Below, one piece after another: positions 28,330-37,473 of a stretch of 64,000 bases of DNA. Position numbers and translations under genes: made by a program. Source of the stretch: Marinobacter sp. AC-23 (GTDB lineage: Bacteria > Pseudomonadota > Gammaproteobacteria > Pseudomonadales > Oleiphilaceae); the NCBI RefSeq assembly GCF_001858325.1, contig NZ_MBPP01000045.1, forward strand, positions 62,001 to 126,000, given 5' to 3'. The notes beneath the pieces were generated by a model. The model was not told the origin of the DNA and ran no database searches. It was given only the letters and a program-made list of their open reading frames with translations. Numbering within the stretch: position 1 is the stretch's first letter; every line of letters begins with the position of its first letter.

Positions 28330-28575
28330 GAAAACTCCTTATTGTTGTTGTCGCTGCCGGCTTCTCACCAACATCGGAATAACTGTCTATTTTATTGTAA
28401 TAGTAGCGTTATTTTTTGAGAGCTCAATGGCATTAAACACCCGCTCTACTGACTAAACCATCCCATATTTTGTATACGGAGCGGTACAGCCGATATTTTT
28501 ATGTGACATTTATCAAGATTGGTCTAGAGTAAAAAAACGAAGCGCATCGAATTCCACCACTCACAGGAGACCGCC

Positions 28576-28683
28576 ATGAGGCAGTCAACTCGCTCTTTCC
28601 TGATTTTCCCAGCGTGGGGATTTATCCTGCTTGGCTCAGCCGCTTTCTTATACAGCGCCTTCGCCGGCATGCTGGGCTCCTAA
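28576..28683 (+). CDS. Small membrane protein, 35 residues
   Basis: Not recognised, but several signs support it. AGGAGACCGCC precedes the ATG with ideal spacing. The product has a short polar, basic start (MRQSTRS) followed by one hydrophobic helix (about 8-30) and a Gly-rich end, that is, a single-pass membrane peptide. About 70 bp upstream, ATTTATCAAGATTGG includes an ATCAA that could be half of an FNR/ANR site, though the other half is poor. Situated between two minus-strand genes with no role suggested by context. Confidence 0.5.
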   Translation: MRQSTRSFLIFPAWGFILLGSAAFLYSAFAGMLGS

Positions 28684-28716
28684 AAATGCCGTGTTAAAAA
28701 AGATGCGAGAATTCGC

Positions 28717-29145
28717 CTAACGCCGGAAGCGGGTTTCCAGCACCACGGCCGAGTTGGTGCGCTCAACACCGTCAAGATTACCGATCTCATCCAGTACGGC
28801 ACTCAACTCCTCCAGAGATTGTGCCTGTAAAATGGCTATCAGATCGTACTCACCGCTTACTGAAAATAGCTGTGATACTTGGCTAATACCTTCAAGCGCA
28901 GCATTTGTTCGCGCCGTCAGCTTCTGAGCAACCTTTATCGACACATGAGCCTCCACCTGGCTGGAAGAAAAAGCCCCGCCCAACTGGACCGCATACCCCG
29001 CAATTACGCCGCTGGCTTCCAGGCGAGCAATCCTGTTTTGAACTGTTGAGCGCGATAGATGCAACGCCTTGGCCAAATCTGTAATACTGACTCGAGCGTT
29101 TTGGCGCAGCAGCATGAGCAAGTTCTGATCCTTACTTCCAATCAT
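28717..29145 (-). CDS. Lrp/AsnC-family transcriptional regulator
   Basis: 142 residues from MIGSKDQNLLMLL, preferred because GGAAGAG lies ahead and it matches the usual Lrp N-terminus; the open frame extends 17 codons further upstream. Helix-turn-helix in VSITDLAKALHLSRSTVQNRIARLE, here summarised as HLSRSTVQNRIARLEASG; RAM (ligand) domain follows with VSGEYDLIAIL. It diverges from astA, separated by about 115 bp, and most probably controls the astA-DUF1338 pair in response to amino acids. Confidence 0.88.
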   Translation of the reverse strand: MIGSKDQNLLMLLRQNARVSITDLAKALHLSRSTVQNRIARLEASGVIAGYAVQLGGAFSSSQVEAHVSIKVAQKLTARTNAALEGISQVSQLFSVSGEYDLIAILQAQSLEELSAVLDEIGNLDGVERTNSAVVLETRFRR

Positions 29146-29261
29146 TTTGCCAAACTCTTCCGTTATTTTGATAACAGCATAGCGCATTACGATCAAAGTG
29201 CATCTGCAAACCGGCAGAGCCTCACTGCATACTGACTCGAAACAATGTCAGGTTGCCGCTC

Positions 29262-30368
29262 ATGATTATTCGCCCTATTACCGACAAAGATCTGGATGTC
29301 CTTTTTCAGATAGCCGAAGAGTCCGGCCCTGGGTTTACATCCCTTATGCCCAACAGGGACGCTTTGGCGCGAAAAATTTCTCACTCGATTGCCAGCTTTG
29401 AGCGCAAGGTAATAAGCCCTGGCGATGAGCACTATCTGTTTGTGCTGGAAGACGAATCCACAGGCGACATCCTCGGCACCACCGGAATTGAGGCCAACGC
29501 AGGACACACTCGGCCGCTGTATCATTTCCGGCGAAACACCGTTACTCATCACTCCCGGGATCTTGATCTTCGTCGCAGCGTGGAAACCCTCACCCGCTGC
29601 AACCATTACACCGGCTATTCGGAGATCTGCTCGCTTTATCTACGCCCGGAGTTCCGCCAGGCCAATGCGGGTAAACTGCTCTCCAGGGTGCGCTTCCTGT
29701 TTATGGCGCTTCACCCGGAGCGTTTTTCTCACAAGATCATTGCCGAGATGCGCGGGGTTTCTGATACCTCCGGCCAATCACCATTCTGGAACTGGCTGAA
29801 TACGCACTTTGTCGATATGGAGTTTGGCCAGGCAACACACCTGGTTGGCTCCGGCTACACCGATTTCATTGATGAGCTAATGCCGTCCCACCCGCTTTAC
29901 ACCTGCCTGATGAGCCCGCAAGCTCGAGCCGTTCTTAGTGAGGTACACAGTCATACTCGGCCGGCCTTGCGGATACTCGAGGCGGAAGGGTTTCAGCATA
30001 AAGGTTTTATAGACCTGTTTGATGCGGGGCCAACGGTGGAGTGTGCCCTGGCTGACATTCGTAGTGTGAGAGTTTCTTCTGAATGCAGGGTTAGAGTGGC
30101 CGAGCCATACTCAAGCATGCGCAGCGGCTATGGTTGTACCAGTCATATACAAAACGAACCAACGCTGATAACAAACGCAGGTGTAGCAGATTTTCGGGCA
30201 ACGATTACATCCGAGGTGTCGGAGCAGTCAGATACGTTGACCATTTCGCCTGCCCTTGCAAAAAAACTTCGCCTTGAAAACGGTAACCTCTCGCGCATTT
30301 TGCCTTTAATTCAGGGGGCACCGGCACAAACCCAAAATACAGCTACGGAGCTAAGCTATGCATACTGA
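29262..30368 (+). CDS. astA: Arginine N-succinyltransferase
   Basis: 368 residues from the ATG of MIIRPITDKDLDVL; a TTG nine bases upstream is not needed. AstA performs the first step of the arginine succinyltransferase pathway, transferring succinyl from succinyl-CoA to arginine. GNAT-type fold with YSEICSLYLRPEFRQANAGKLLS (in part EICSLYLRPEFR, about 125-136), SPFWNWLNTHFVDMEF, and RILEAEGFQHKGFIDLFDAGP (in part EAEGFQHKGFIDLFDAGP). Other ast genes (astBCDE) are not in the window. It overlaps the next start by 11 bases, implying translational coupling. Confidence 0.92.
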   Translation: MIIRPITDKDLDVLFQIAEESGPGFTSLMPNRDALARKISHSIASFERKVISPGDEHYLFVLEDESTGDILGTTGIEANAGHTRPLYHFRRNTVTHHSRDLDLRRSVETLTRCNHYTGYSEICSLYLRPEFRQANAGKLLSRVRFLFMALHPERFSHKIIAEMRGVSDTSGQSPFWNWLNTHFVDMEFGQATHLVGSGYTDFIDELMPSHPLYTCLMSPQARAVLSEVHSHTRPALRILEAEGFQHKGFIDLFDAGPTVECALADIRSVRVSSECRVRVAEPYSSMRSGYGCTSHIQNEPTLITNAGVADFRATITSEVSEQSDTLTISPALAKKLRLENGNLSRILPLIQGAPAQTQNTATELSYAY

Positions 30369-31164
30369 TCGCAACGCCTTGTTCGAGAATCTTTGGCAGA
30401 ATTATAAAAACGTTACACCGTCGGCTGCGCAAATCCACCGTATTTTGGGTGCCGAAGAAGGCCAGGCAATCATTAACGATCATATTGCCTTGCGAACCTT
30501 CAATCTGCAGCCAGTTGGCTTGGAGGCCCTTGCCGAACACTTCCTGGCCCTGGGTTACCGCGAAGGTGGCGAGTACCACTTCAAAGGCAAGAAGCTCTAT
30601 GCCCGGCATTATGAGCACGCGGACCCCGAGGCCCCGAGGGTGTTTATTTCAGAGTTACTGACGGAGCAATGCTCGCCGGAGCTTCAGGTTGTGGTAAAAA
30701 AACTCGTTCAAGGAATAACAAACCAACAGGTTGCTGAAGACAGCTTTCTGTATTCAGGCAGACATTGGGATCTGGATTACGACACTTACCGCAAGCTGCT
30801 CGAAGAGAGCGAGTATGCCGCCTGGCTGGCTGCCTGGGGCTACAGGGCAAACCACTTCACCGTAAGCGTTAATCAGTTGCACAACTTTGAAACAGTCGCT
30901 GATATTAATCAGCTTCTGACCAACAACGGCTTTACAGTAAACGCCTCCGGCGGGGAAGTGAAAGGCTCGCCCGAAGACCTTCTTGAACAGTCCTCCACCA
31001 TGGCCGACAGGGTTCCTGTTCAGTTTAGTGACCGCAAAATGACCATTCCCAGCTGCTTTTATGAGTTCGCATTACGCTATCCGAAGCCCGACGGCAGCCT
31101 TTACAACGGGTTTGTTGCCGCCTCTGCAGACAAAATCTTCGAGAGCACCAACTCAGGCATGTAA
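30358..31164 (+). CDS. DUF1338 family protein (2-oxoadipate dioxygenase/decarboxylase-like), short form
   Basis: 268 residues. The family includes HglS of Pseudomonas, a non-haem Fe(II) enzyme making D-2-hydroxyglutarate from 2-oxoadipate in lysine catabolism. Candidate metal ligands are visible: His in NDHIALRTF (about 41-48), His in ANHFTVSVNQ (about 167) and Glu in FYEFALRYP (about 239). It is much shorter than the long HglS form. Its start lies inside the astA end (ATGCATACTGA overlap), so its substrate may belong to arginine, ornithine or lysine breakdown; that is inference. Confidence 0.8.
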   Translation: MHTDRNALFENLWQNYKNVTPSAAQIHRILGAEEGQAIINDHIALRTFNLQPVGLEALAEHFLALGYREGGEYHFKGKKLYARHYEHADPEAPRVFISELLTEQCSPELQVVVKKLVQGITNQQVAEDSFLYSGRHWDLDYDTYRKLLEESEYAAWLAAWGYRANHFTVSVNQLHNFETVADINQLLTNNGFTVNASGGEVKGSPEDLLEQSSTMADRVPVQFSDRKMTIPSCFYEFALRYPKPDGSLYNGFVAASADKIFESTNSGM

Positions 31165-31367
31165 TACCTGGTGGGCGTTTACCTGCAGGCACCGTTTACT
31201 TGTCGTTACAAAGAGATAACTTTTTACAACGGTGCGCCTCAACATAATTGTCTACTTTTTAAACACCAGTAGAAATCAGAGGCTACCGATCAAGCACTAC
31301 CGGTGGCCGCACAACAACAAAACTACAACGGGGGCGCCACAAGGGCAGGCTCCGCCAGGGAGCATTC

Positions 31368-32033
31368 ATGTCTGCATCGGTAAACCATCTTGACGAGCGC
31401 ACCCGGGATTCGGCTGAGCTACTTGAAGATATCATGCCATCGGCGATCACTCTGGCCATGATGCTACGCCATAAAAAAATGGCTGCCTGGCTGAGGGCAG
31501 AGCTGGACGGCTACCAGGATCGTGAGGTTGCCCCGCCCTATCGCCGGGATTTGCCAGGGCATATTGTAGCGAAATCCCCCCAGTACGGATGGATCCCAGC
31601 GCCGGTAAGCGATCAGCAAACACAGGAATTTGCCCATCTTGATCTGACGGATGGCACAAAATCCCTGGAGAAAATCTGCGTCAACAGCAAAAAGGGCGAC
31701 GGAAATCGGCTACTATTGGAGGCCGAGGACATGGCCACCCTGCAGAAGCAAATCAACCTCAGTGCCGAGCTGGCAATTAACCTGAGCCGCGATACCTACT
31801 CACGACTTTTAAGAACCGTGCGAGGTGCAATCTACCTGTGGACACAGGCGCTCATGGCGAAAGGAATGGCAGGTGAGCATAACCACTATAGCCCTGAAGA
31901 GCGTGCGCAAGTCGCAGAACTGGACACCCCTGAACACTTCTGGCGCAAAGCCATGGGTGAGATAGATGCTCTGCCCATTCCCGACGTGCGTTCTGCCGGC
32001 TTTTTCGAACGTATGTTCGGGAGGGCAAGCTGA
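31368..32033 (+). CDS. AbiTii-domain-like protein
   Basis: 221 residues, soluble. The N-terminal half, LLEDIMPSAITLAMMLRHKKMAAWLRAELDGYQDREVAPPYR (key parts AWLRAELDGYQD and VAPPYRR), followed by YGWIPAPVS, closely recalls the AbiTii domain found in proteins linked to abortive phage infection. The C-terminal half has helices and ends in FFERMFGRAS. GGGAG before the ATG. No toxin or nuclease partner lies alongside; neighbours are a lipoprotein and a hydrolase. The domain name is from memory of the family pattern, so confidence is moderate. Confidence 0.55.
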   Translation: MSASVNHLDERTRDSAELLEDIMPSAITLAMMLRHKKMAAWLRAELDGYQDREVAPPYRRDLPGHIVAKSPQYGWIPAPVSDQQTQEFAHLDLTDGTKSLEKICVNSKKGDGNRLLLEAEDMATLQKQINLSAELAINLSRDTYSRLLRTVRGAIYLWTQALMAKGMAGEHNHYSPEERAQVAELDTPEHFWRKAMGEIDALPIPDVRSAGFFERMFGRAS

Positions 32034-32093
32034 GCTAAACTAACGCCTTGTTCCCGGACAATTCCATTTTGTTCAATGCAGCAAGGAGTTTCA

Positions 32094-32591
32094 ATGAAAC
32101 CTGTCGTTATGTTTATGTTGGCCTGCCTTCTTGTCCTCGCGGGCTGCCAGTCGATGCCAGATACAAACCCGGCCAACAAGCAAAACAACGAAAGCATGCC
32201 CGCGAGCGCAGACGGACGAGACCGAAGTGTCGTTTTCATCAGCTCCCAGCACTGCTTGAGCGAATATCTGAGCGATCAAAGCAGAGTTCATTACGGCCCC
32301 TGCCTCAAAATCATCAGCGTAGACGGCAATGTGCCACAGGTTCGAGACGACGGTTTCTTAGAGCTGCCCGTTGCCACTACCGCCACCCTTGGCACCAGTT
32401 GCGTTTACCGCCACGCCGATGGCTCGCCTATCCCTGCAACCATGGAAACTGCGGATTTCTATGTCACCCCGAATACGTTCACCAAGCCGGGGCAGCGCTG
32501 GTATCTGCATGCGCACAGGCAGGCGAGACAGGTTGTTGGCTGTGAGCCTACGTTGTCCCGTTCTAAAAGCCCGACCCAGGCAACGGATTGA
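32094..32591 (+). CDS. Hypothetical lipoprotein
   Basis: 165 residues from the ATG that follows AAGGAGTTTCA. Signal peptide with lipobox LVLAGC (Cys at about 17), so the product is lipid-anchored, likely in the outer membrane. The mature part has four further cysteines (HCLSEY, GPCLKI, TSCVYR, VGCEP), possibly two disulfides. No known domain recognised. Its TGA overlaps the TTG start of the next gene. Confidence 0.65.
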   Translation: MKPVVMFMLACLLVLAGCQSMPDTNPANKQNNESMPASADGRDRSVVFISSQHCLSEYLSDQSRVHYGPCLKIISVDGNVPQVRDDGFLELPVATTATLGTSCVYRHADGSPIPATMETADFYVTPNTFTKPGQRWYLHAHRQARQVVGCEPTLSRSKSPTQATD

Positions 32592-33484
32592 AAAACCTGA
32601 TTCTGCGCGATGGCCGCACTCTGGCCTACACGGATCTTGGTGATCCGCAGGGCTACCCACTGATTTTTGGCCACGGCATGCCAGGCTGCCGGTTGCAGGG
32701 CCTGTTCTTCCATAATCAGGCCCTGCAACATGGGTTCAGAATTCTTACGCCCGACCGCCCTGGCATCGGCAGTTCAGACTATCAACACGGGCGCCAATTG
32801 CTGGATTACCCGAAAGATATCGAGCAAATGGCAGACGCGCTTGGCTTGGACAGATTCAGTCATTTTGGCTGGTCCAGCGGAGGTTCACGCACTCTCGCCT
32901 GCTGCCACGCACTGGGTAACCGGGTGGACCTGGGCGTCTGCCTTTCGGGTTACACAAACTTTGCTGAATACAGAGGCCACCAAACACTGTTTGAAAAAAC
33001 ACGTTGGCCGGGGCCACGGCTGGCCCGATATAGTCCGGGGCTCGTACGGCTCGCGGTGCGACTGGTAACGCACCTCTCCCGGCGCCATCCGCGACTGTAC
33101 ATGCACGAAGCCCGGAACCTGGTTAACCAGTCCGATCGCGACCTGCTTAACCTGTTACTCCGTGGAGACACCTTTCGGCAGGATCAGATGGCTTGCCTGG
33201 AAAGCGGCGGCAAGGCAATCGCCACTGACCTACTCACCGAGCTTAACGACTGGGGCTTCAGCCTGAAACAGATAAACACACCTGTTCTTGTTTTCCAGGG
33301 GGAGGACGATACGTTCGTACCCGCAGACTATGCCCGCCACCTTGCGGAACTTCTTCCCAACGCAGAATTGACACTGATGCCGGATGCCGGTCACCTTTAC
33401 CCTTTGACTGAAGGTTTCCAAAACAGGCTTTTTGAGCGCATCCATCGACAATTAACAGATAGAACACCACAAAGGAGCACCTAA
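32588..33484 (+). CDS. Alpha/beta-fold hydrolase
   Basis: 298 residues. Motifs: oxyanion segment FGHGMPGCRLQG (about 27-38), DRPGIGSSDYQ, nucleophile elbow GWSSGG (Ser about 95), acid in FQGEDDTFVPADYA, and catalytic His in MPDAGHLYPL. Resembles proline-iminopeptidase/haloperoxidase-like hydrolases; substrate not predictable. The start is a TTG that overlaps the lipoprotein stop (TTGA), suggesting coupling. The next gene follows after 5 bp. Confidence 0.82.
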   Translation: MKNLILRDGRTLAYTDLGDPQGYPLIFGHGMPGCRLQGLFFHNQALQHGFRILTPDRPGIGSSDYQHGRQLLDYPKDIEQMADALGLDRFSHFGWSSGGSRTLACCHALGNRVDLGVCLSGYTNFAEYRGHQTLFEKTRWPGPRLARYSPGLVRLAVRLVTHLSRRHPRLYMHEARNLVNQSDRDLLNLLLRGDTFRQDQMACLESGGKAIATDLLTELNDWGFSLKQINTPVLVFQGEDDTFVPADYARHLAELLPNAELTLMPDAGHLYPLTEGFQNRLFERIHRQLTDRTPQRST

Positions 33485-33489
33485 CCTTT

Positions 33490-34274
33490 ATGACATCCGA
33501 TATCAGTGTCGTTTGGCTTGGCGCGTTGGCAAGTCTGTTAGCTGGCCTTGCAACCGGCATTGGTGCCCTGGCGGTATTCTTCATTAAATCTCTGTCTGAC
33601 CGGCTGCAAGACAGCATGCTCGCGGGCGCAGCCGGTGTGATGCTTGCGGCATCCTTTTTTTCGCTACTGCTTCCGGGGCTGGAACACGGCGAGGCGTTAC
33701 TGGGTTCAACCTGGGCTGCGGCGCTGCTGGTCATATTCGGCATTCTGTCTGGCGCCGGGGCTTTGTATTATATCCATCAGAAACTGCCCCATGAACACTT
33801 CAATTTAGGGCCGGAAGGCCCTAATGCCTCGCATATACGCCGTATTTGGCTGTTTATTATCGCCATTACTCTGCATAACTTTCCCGAAGGCATGGCGGTA
33901 GGTGTCGGTTTTGCCGGAGGGGATATACGCAATGGCTTTGTGCTGGCAATGGGTATTGGCATTCAGAACATCCCGGAAGGCCTCGCCGTAGCCCTTTCAT
34001 TGATGGCTATTCAATACTCTCGTGTCCGAGCCTTCACTATTGCACTTCTGACCGGGCTGGCCGAGCCCATTGGCGGTGTATTCGGCGCCGCACTGGTATG
34101 GCTGGCAGAACCGATTATGCCTGGACACTTGGTTTTGCCGCGGGTGCTATGCTGTTCATTATCAGCAATGAGATTATTCCTGAAACCCACCGAAACAGTT
34201 ATAAAACCCTGGCGACCTTCTCGCTGTTGGTAGGTTTTGTTGTAATGATGTTTCTGGACGCCACTTTGGGTTGA
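33490..34274 (+). CDS. ZIP-family metal transporter, frameshifted
   Basis: 261 residues after repair. Eight helices are expected, with metal-binding motifs in helices 4 and 5: TLHNFPEGMAVGVGF and GIQNIPEGLAVALSL. A cytoplasmic His-containing loop (LPHEHFN) lies between helices 3 and 4. Frame is lost at about 34120 (CCC read as CC) and the last two helices (WTLGFAAGAMLFIISNEIIP, LLVGFVVMMFLDATLG) follow in the next frame. Similar to the bacterial ZupT/GufA branch importing Zn2+ or other divalent metals. Five bp downstream of the hydrolase, so part of that unit. Confidence 0.88.
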
Positions 34275-34304
34275 TGTCGCGTCGAATCATTTGGAGAAAC
34301 CATC

Positions 34305-35978
34305 TTGCCCGATAACAAAAAAACACCAGGGCTGTACGAATTTGATTATATCGTCGTAGGTGCCGGAACAGCCGGCTGCCTGCTAGCTAATCGCCTGAGT
34401 GCCAACCCAAAAAATCGGGTGTTGCTGATTGAAGCTGGAGGACGCGACAACTACCACTGGATTCATATCCCGGTGGGCTATCTCTATTGCATAGACAATC
34501 CGCGTACCGACTGGTGCTTCCGCACTGAACCCGCGCCGGGGCTCAACAACCGCTCGTTGATATACCCTCGCGGCAAAACCTTGGGCGGTTGCTCCAGCAT
34601 CAACGGCATGCTGTACATACGAGGCCAAGCAAGGGATTACGACCAATGGGCAGAGATAACCGGCGATGACGCCTGGAGCTGGAACAACTGCCTGCCAGAT
34701 TTCATGCGCCATGAGGATCATCATGGCCTGGACGCCGGCAGCGGTGCAAATCACTCTGACAAGCGCTTCCACGGCCATGGTGGCGAGTGGCGGGTGGAGC
34801 GCCAGCGCCTGAAATGGCAGGTTCTTGAAGACTTTGCAGACGCAGCGTTTGAGGCGGGTGTACCCCGCACAAAAGACTTCAACTGCGGCGACAATGAAGG
34901 CGTGGATTATTTCGAAGTAAACCAGCGTGCCGGCTGGCGCTGGAATACCTCCAAGGCCTTTTTGCGAAGCGCCTCGAAACGGCCCAACCTCACCGTTTGG
35001 CATTCCACCCAGGTACTGGGGCTGGAAATCAACACCGAGGCAGAGCAACCCAGGTGCACCGGTGTGCGCACAACAAGTCCCAGTGTAGGCGAAGAGACAC
35101 TCGCCATGGCCAGCCGCGAGGTTATTCTCTCGGCCGGTGCGATCGGCTCACCCCAACTCTTGCAATTATCTGGCATCGGGCCGTCCAACCTGCTTCAGGA
35201 ATTGAACATTCCGTTGGTCGCAGACTTGCCAGGTGTAGGCGAAAACCTTCAAGACCACCTGCAAATCCGGTCTGTGTACAAAGTAAGTAACGCCCTCACC
35301 TTGAATACTATGGCCAACTCTTTGTGGGGTAAGGCTCGCATTGGGCTGGAGTATTTGTTTAAACGTTCAGGCCCTATGAGCATGGCGCCTTCACAGCTGT
35401 GTGCGTTTACCCGTAGCTCCGATGAATACGAATACCCCAATATCCAATACCACGTTCAGCCCTTGAGTCTGGATGCCTTCGGCCAGCCCCTACACCCGTT
35501 CCCGGCCATTACCGCCAGCGTGTGCAACCTGAACCCCACCAGCCGGGGCACGGTGCGTATCCGTAGCAGCAACCCCCTGGAAGCCCCAGCTATCGCACCT
35601 AACTACCTGAGCACTCCGGAGGACAGAAAGGTGGCCGCTGACTCACTACGAGTAACACGCCGCATCGCCGGACAGCCGGCCTTATCAAAGTACCGGCCCG
35701 AGGAATACAAGCCGGGGCCAGAGTATCAGACCGATGAAGACCTGAGCCGCCTGGCTGGCGACATAGGCACCACTATTTTTCACCCTGTGGGTACAACGCG
35801 TATGGGGCGACAGGACGACACCATGGCCGTGGTGGATTCCCACCTGCGGGTTAGAGGTGTGCAAAGTTTGCGCGTGGTGGATGCGGGGGTGATGCCCGTC
35901 ATTACCAGCGGCAATACCAACTCACCGACATTGATGATTGCAGAGAAAGCCGCTAGCTGGATTTTGGCTAACAATTAA
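34305..35978 (+). CDS. GMC-family FAD oxidoreductase (choline dehydrogenase-like)
   Basis: 557 residues starting with TTG after GGAGAAACCATC. N-terminal ADP-binding fold DYIVVGAGTAGCLLANRLS (about 14-32) and ELIEAGG-like LLIEAGG; first GMC signature GKTLGGCSSINGMLYIRGQ (about 95-113); second signature LSAGAIGSPQLLQLSGIG; C-terminal catalytic HPVGTTRMG and TSGNTNSPTLMIAEKAA. The enzyme oxidises an alcohol with a flavin; choline is only one option. Ends overlapping the convergent gene by four bases. Confidence 0.88.
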   Translation: MPDNKKTPGLYEFDYIVVGAGTAGCLLANRLSANPKNRVLLIEAGGRDNYHWIHIPVGYLYCIDNPRTDWCFRTEPAPGLNNRSLIYPRGKTLGGCSSINGMLYIRGQARDYDQWAEITGDDAWSWNNCLPDFMRHEDHHGLDAGSGANHSDKRFHGHGGEWRVERQRLKWQVLEDFADAAFEAGVPRTKDFNCGDNEGVDYFEVNQRAGWRWNTSKAFLRSASKRPNLTVWHSTQVLGLEINTEAEQPRCTGVRTTSPSVGEETLAMASREVILSAGAIGSPQLLQLSGIGPSNLLQELNIPLVADLPGVGENLQDHLQIRSVYKVSNALTLNTMANSLWGKARIGLEYLFKRSGPMSMAPSQLCAFTRSSDEYEYPNIQYHVQPLSLDAFGQPLHPFPAITASVCNLNPTSRGTVRIRSSNPLEAPAIAPNYLSTPEDRKVAADSLRVTRRIAGQPALSKYRPEEYKPGPEYQTDEDLSRLAGDIGTTIFHPVGTTRMGRQDDTMAVVDSHLRVRGVQSLRVVDAGVMPVITSGNTNSPTLMIAEKAASWILANN

Positions 35979-36655
35979 CCGGTCTGATCAGATAACTTAA
36001 CGATATCCTGATATTCGCGGATCTGCACAACCTGTTCTGCAGCAGACTCAGAGGCGAGACTGCAGGCCTCGTTAACCATGGCACGGGCAACCTTAGCGGC
36101 TTCTATGCCACGATACTTTTCCAACGGCCCAAAAAGAGCGCGGTTGATCAGTGGCATGGCCTTGGCGCCCATAGCCTCTCCCAGGCGGCTCTCAGGTCTG
36201 TTACCTAAAAGCAGGCTAGGATGGTATATCGACAGATAAGGGTACCCAAGCCCCTTAACGCCATTCTCCAACTCGCCTTTGACTCGATTATAGAAAATAG
36301 TCGATGAAGAAGACGAACCTATCGCAGACATCAAAATAAACGCCTGAGCACCTGCTGCACGGCCAAGCTCCGCCGCTTTCAGGCAGTAGCCATAGTCGAC
36401 TTTGCGAAACTGCTCCTGAGAGCCTGCCTTTTTGATGGTTGTGCCCAGGCAACACATGATCACATTCACCTCGAACAACCCGGCATGGTCCTCCATGCGA
36501 TCAAAATCCATCTCTTGCTGGTGCAGCTTGGAGTGAACAATGTTCAAGGGTTTCCGGACAGGCACGACGACCGATTCAACTTCGTCGCGGGCAAGCAGTT
36601 CGTTCAGAGCAATCCCACCGGTCAGACCGGTTGCTCCCAATAACAACACTTTCAT
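35975..36655 (-). CDS. NAD(P)-binding oxidoreductase, HTATIP2/SDR-like
   Basis: 226 residues from MKVLLLG, preceded by GGAAGAGAGCCTT; an in-frame start seven codons upstream is possible. The nucleotide-binding loop VLLLGATGLTGGIALNELL (about 3-21) marks an atypical short-chain dehydrogenase. The middle reads CCLGTTIKKAGSQEQFRKVD and YNRVKGELENGVKGLGY, as in the HTATIP2/YbjT-like group. Function unknown; possibly quinone or electron-transfer related. Convergent overlap of four bases with the GMC gene. Confidence 0.78.
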   Translation of the reverse strand: MKVLLLGATGLTGGIALNELLARDEVESVVVPVRKPLNIVHSKLHQQEMDFDRMEDHAGLFEVNVIMCCLGTTIKKAGSQEQFRKVDYGYCLKAAELGRAAGAQAFILMSAIGSSSSSTIFYNRVKGELENGVKGLGYPYLSIYHPSLLLGNRPESRLGEAMGAKAMPLINRALFGPLEKYRGIEAAKVARAMVNEACSLASESAAEQVVQIREYQDIVKLSDQTG

Positions 36656-36770
36656 AAGGCTCTCTTCCGTCAGCACAAGCGTTCATCGTACCAAAGAACC
36701 ACTCAGCTCTGTGAACCTGCCAATTAAATGAACTAACCAGGCGGGACCAATCGTTTTGAGCAGGAAGGCC

Positions 36771-37466
36771 CTACAGCCCCTTCAGGTATTGCAGCCCCGA
36801 AAGCTGATCCATCTGGCCACGAATCCAAAATACCCGGTCCCGGACATAAGGCGATGGCGAAGCAATACTCAACACATTCGGATTAGGCAGAACTGCCGCG
36901 AGCCGGGCTGACTGGTTGGCCGACAGCTGGCTCGCAGAGATGCCAAAATAAACCCTGCTCGCCGCTTCCACGCCGTAAATGCCAGGGCCAAATTCGGCGA
37001 TATTCAAATACACCTCAAGAATTCGCCGCTTGGGCCAAAGCCCGTCAACGGCAAGCGCAAGCCCGGCTTCCAGGGTTTTACGGACAAAGCTGCGACCGTT
37101 CCAGAGAAACAGATTTTTTGCGGTTTGTTGAGTAATCGTGCTGGCCCCCCTGAGGCCTTCCCCCGCATGATACTCGGCCAGCGCTTTACGAATCGCGGCA
37201 AAATCAACGCCCCAATGATCCGGAAACCGTTGATCCTCGCTGGCTACAACCGCCAGCGGCATCCAGGGCGAAACATCGGAAAGACTGACCCATTGCTGTT
37301 TCAGGTCTTTATGCGGGTTTGTGAGGCTGTAGCTGAGCATAAACGCCGAGGTGGGCGGGTTTACATATCGGAACAGGAGCAACACGGACAAGAACAACAC
37401 CACCAGAGTGACGAACACCCAAGCAATCCCACGAAACAGTCGTTTTGCTATAGATTTACGAGCCAT
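36771..37466 (-). CDS. mtgA: Monofunctional biosynthetic peptidoglycan transglycosylase
   Basis: 231 residues, one N-terminal membrane helix (about 12-33), GT51 domain in the periplasm. Catalytic Glu77 in [15 protein letters not shown]; further motifs [29 protein letters not shown] and [20 protein letters not shown]. It polymerises lipid II glycan strands. It starts seven bases after the stop of the lipid-kinase-like gene, so both are one unit. Confidence 0.94.
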   Translation of the reverse strand: MARKSIAKRLFRGIAWVFVTLVVLFLSVLLLFRYVNPPTSAFMLSYSLTNPHKDLKQQWVSLSDVSPWMPLAVVASEDQRFPDHWGVDFAAIRKALAEYHAGEGLRGASTITQQTAKNLFLWNGRSFVRKTLEAGLALAVDGLWPKRRILEVYLNIAEFGPGIYGVEAASRVYFGISASQLSANQSARLAAVLPNPNVLSIASPSPYVRDRVFWIRGQMDQLSGLQYLKGL

Positions 37467-37473
37467 AAACGCG

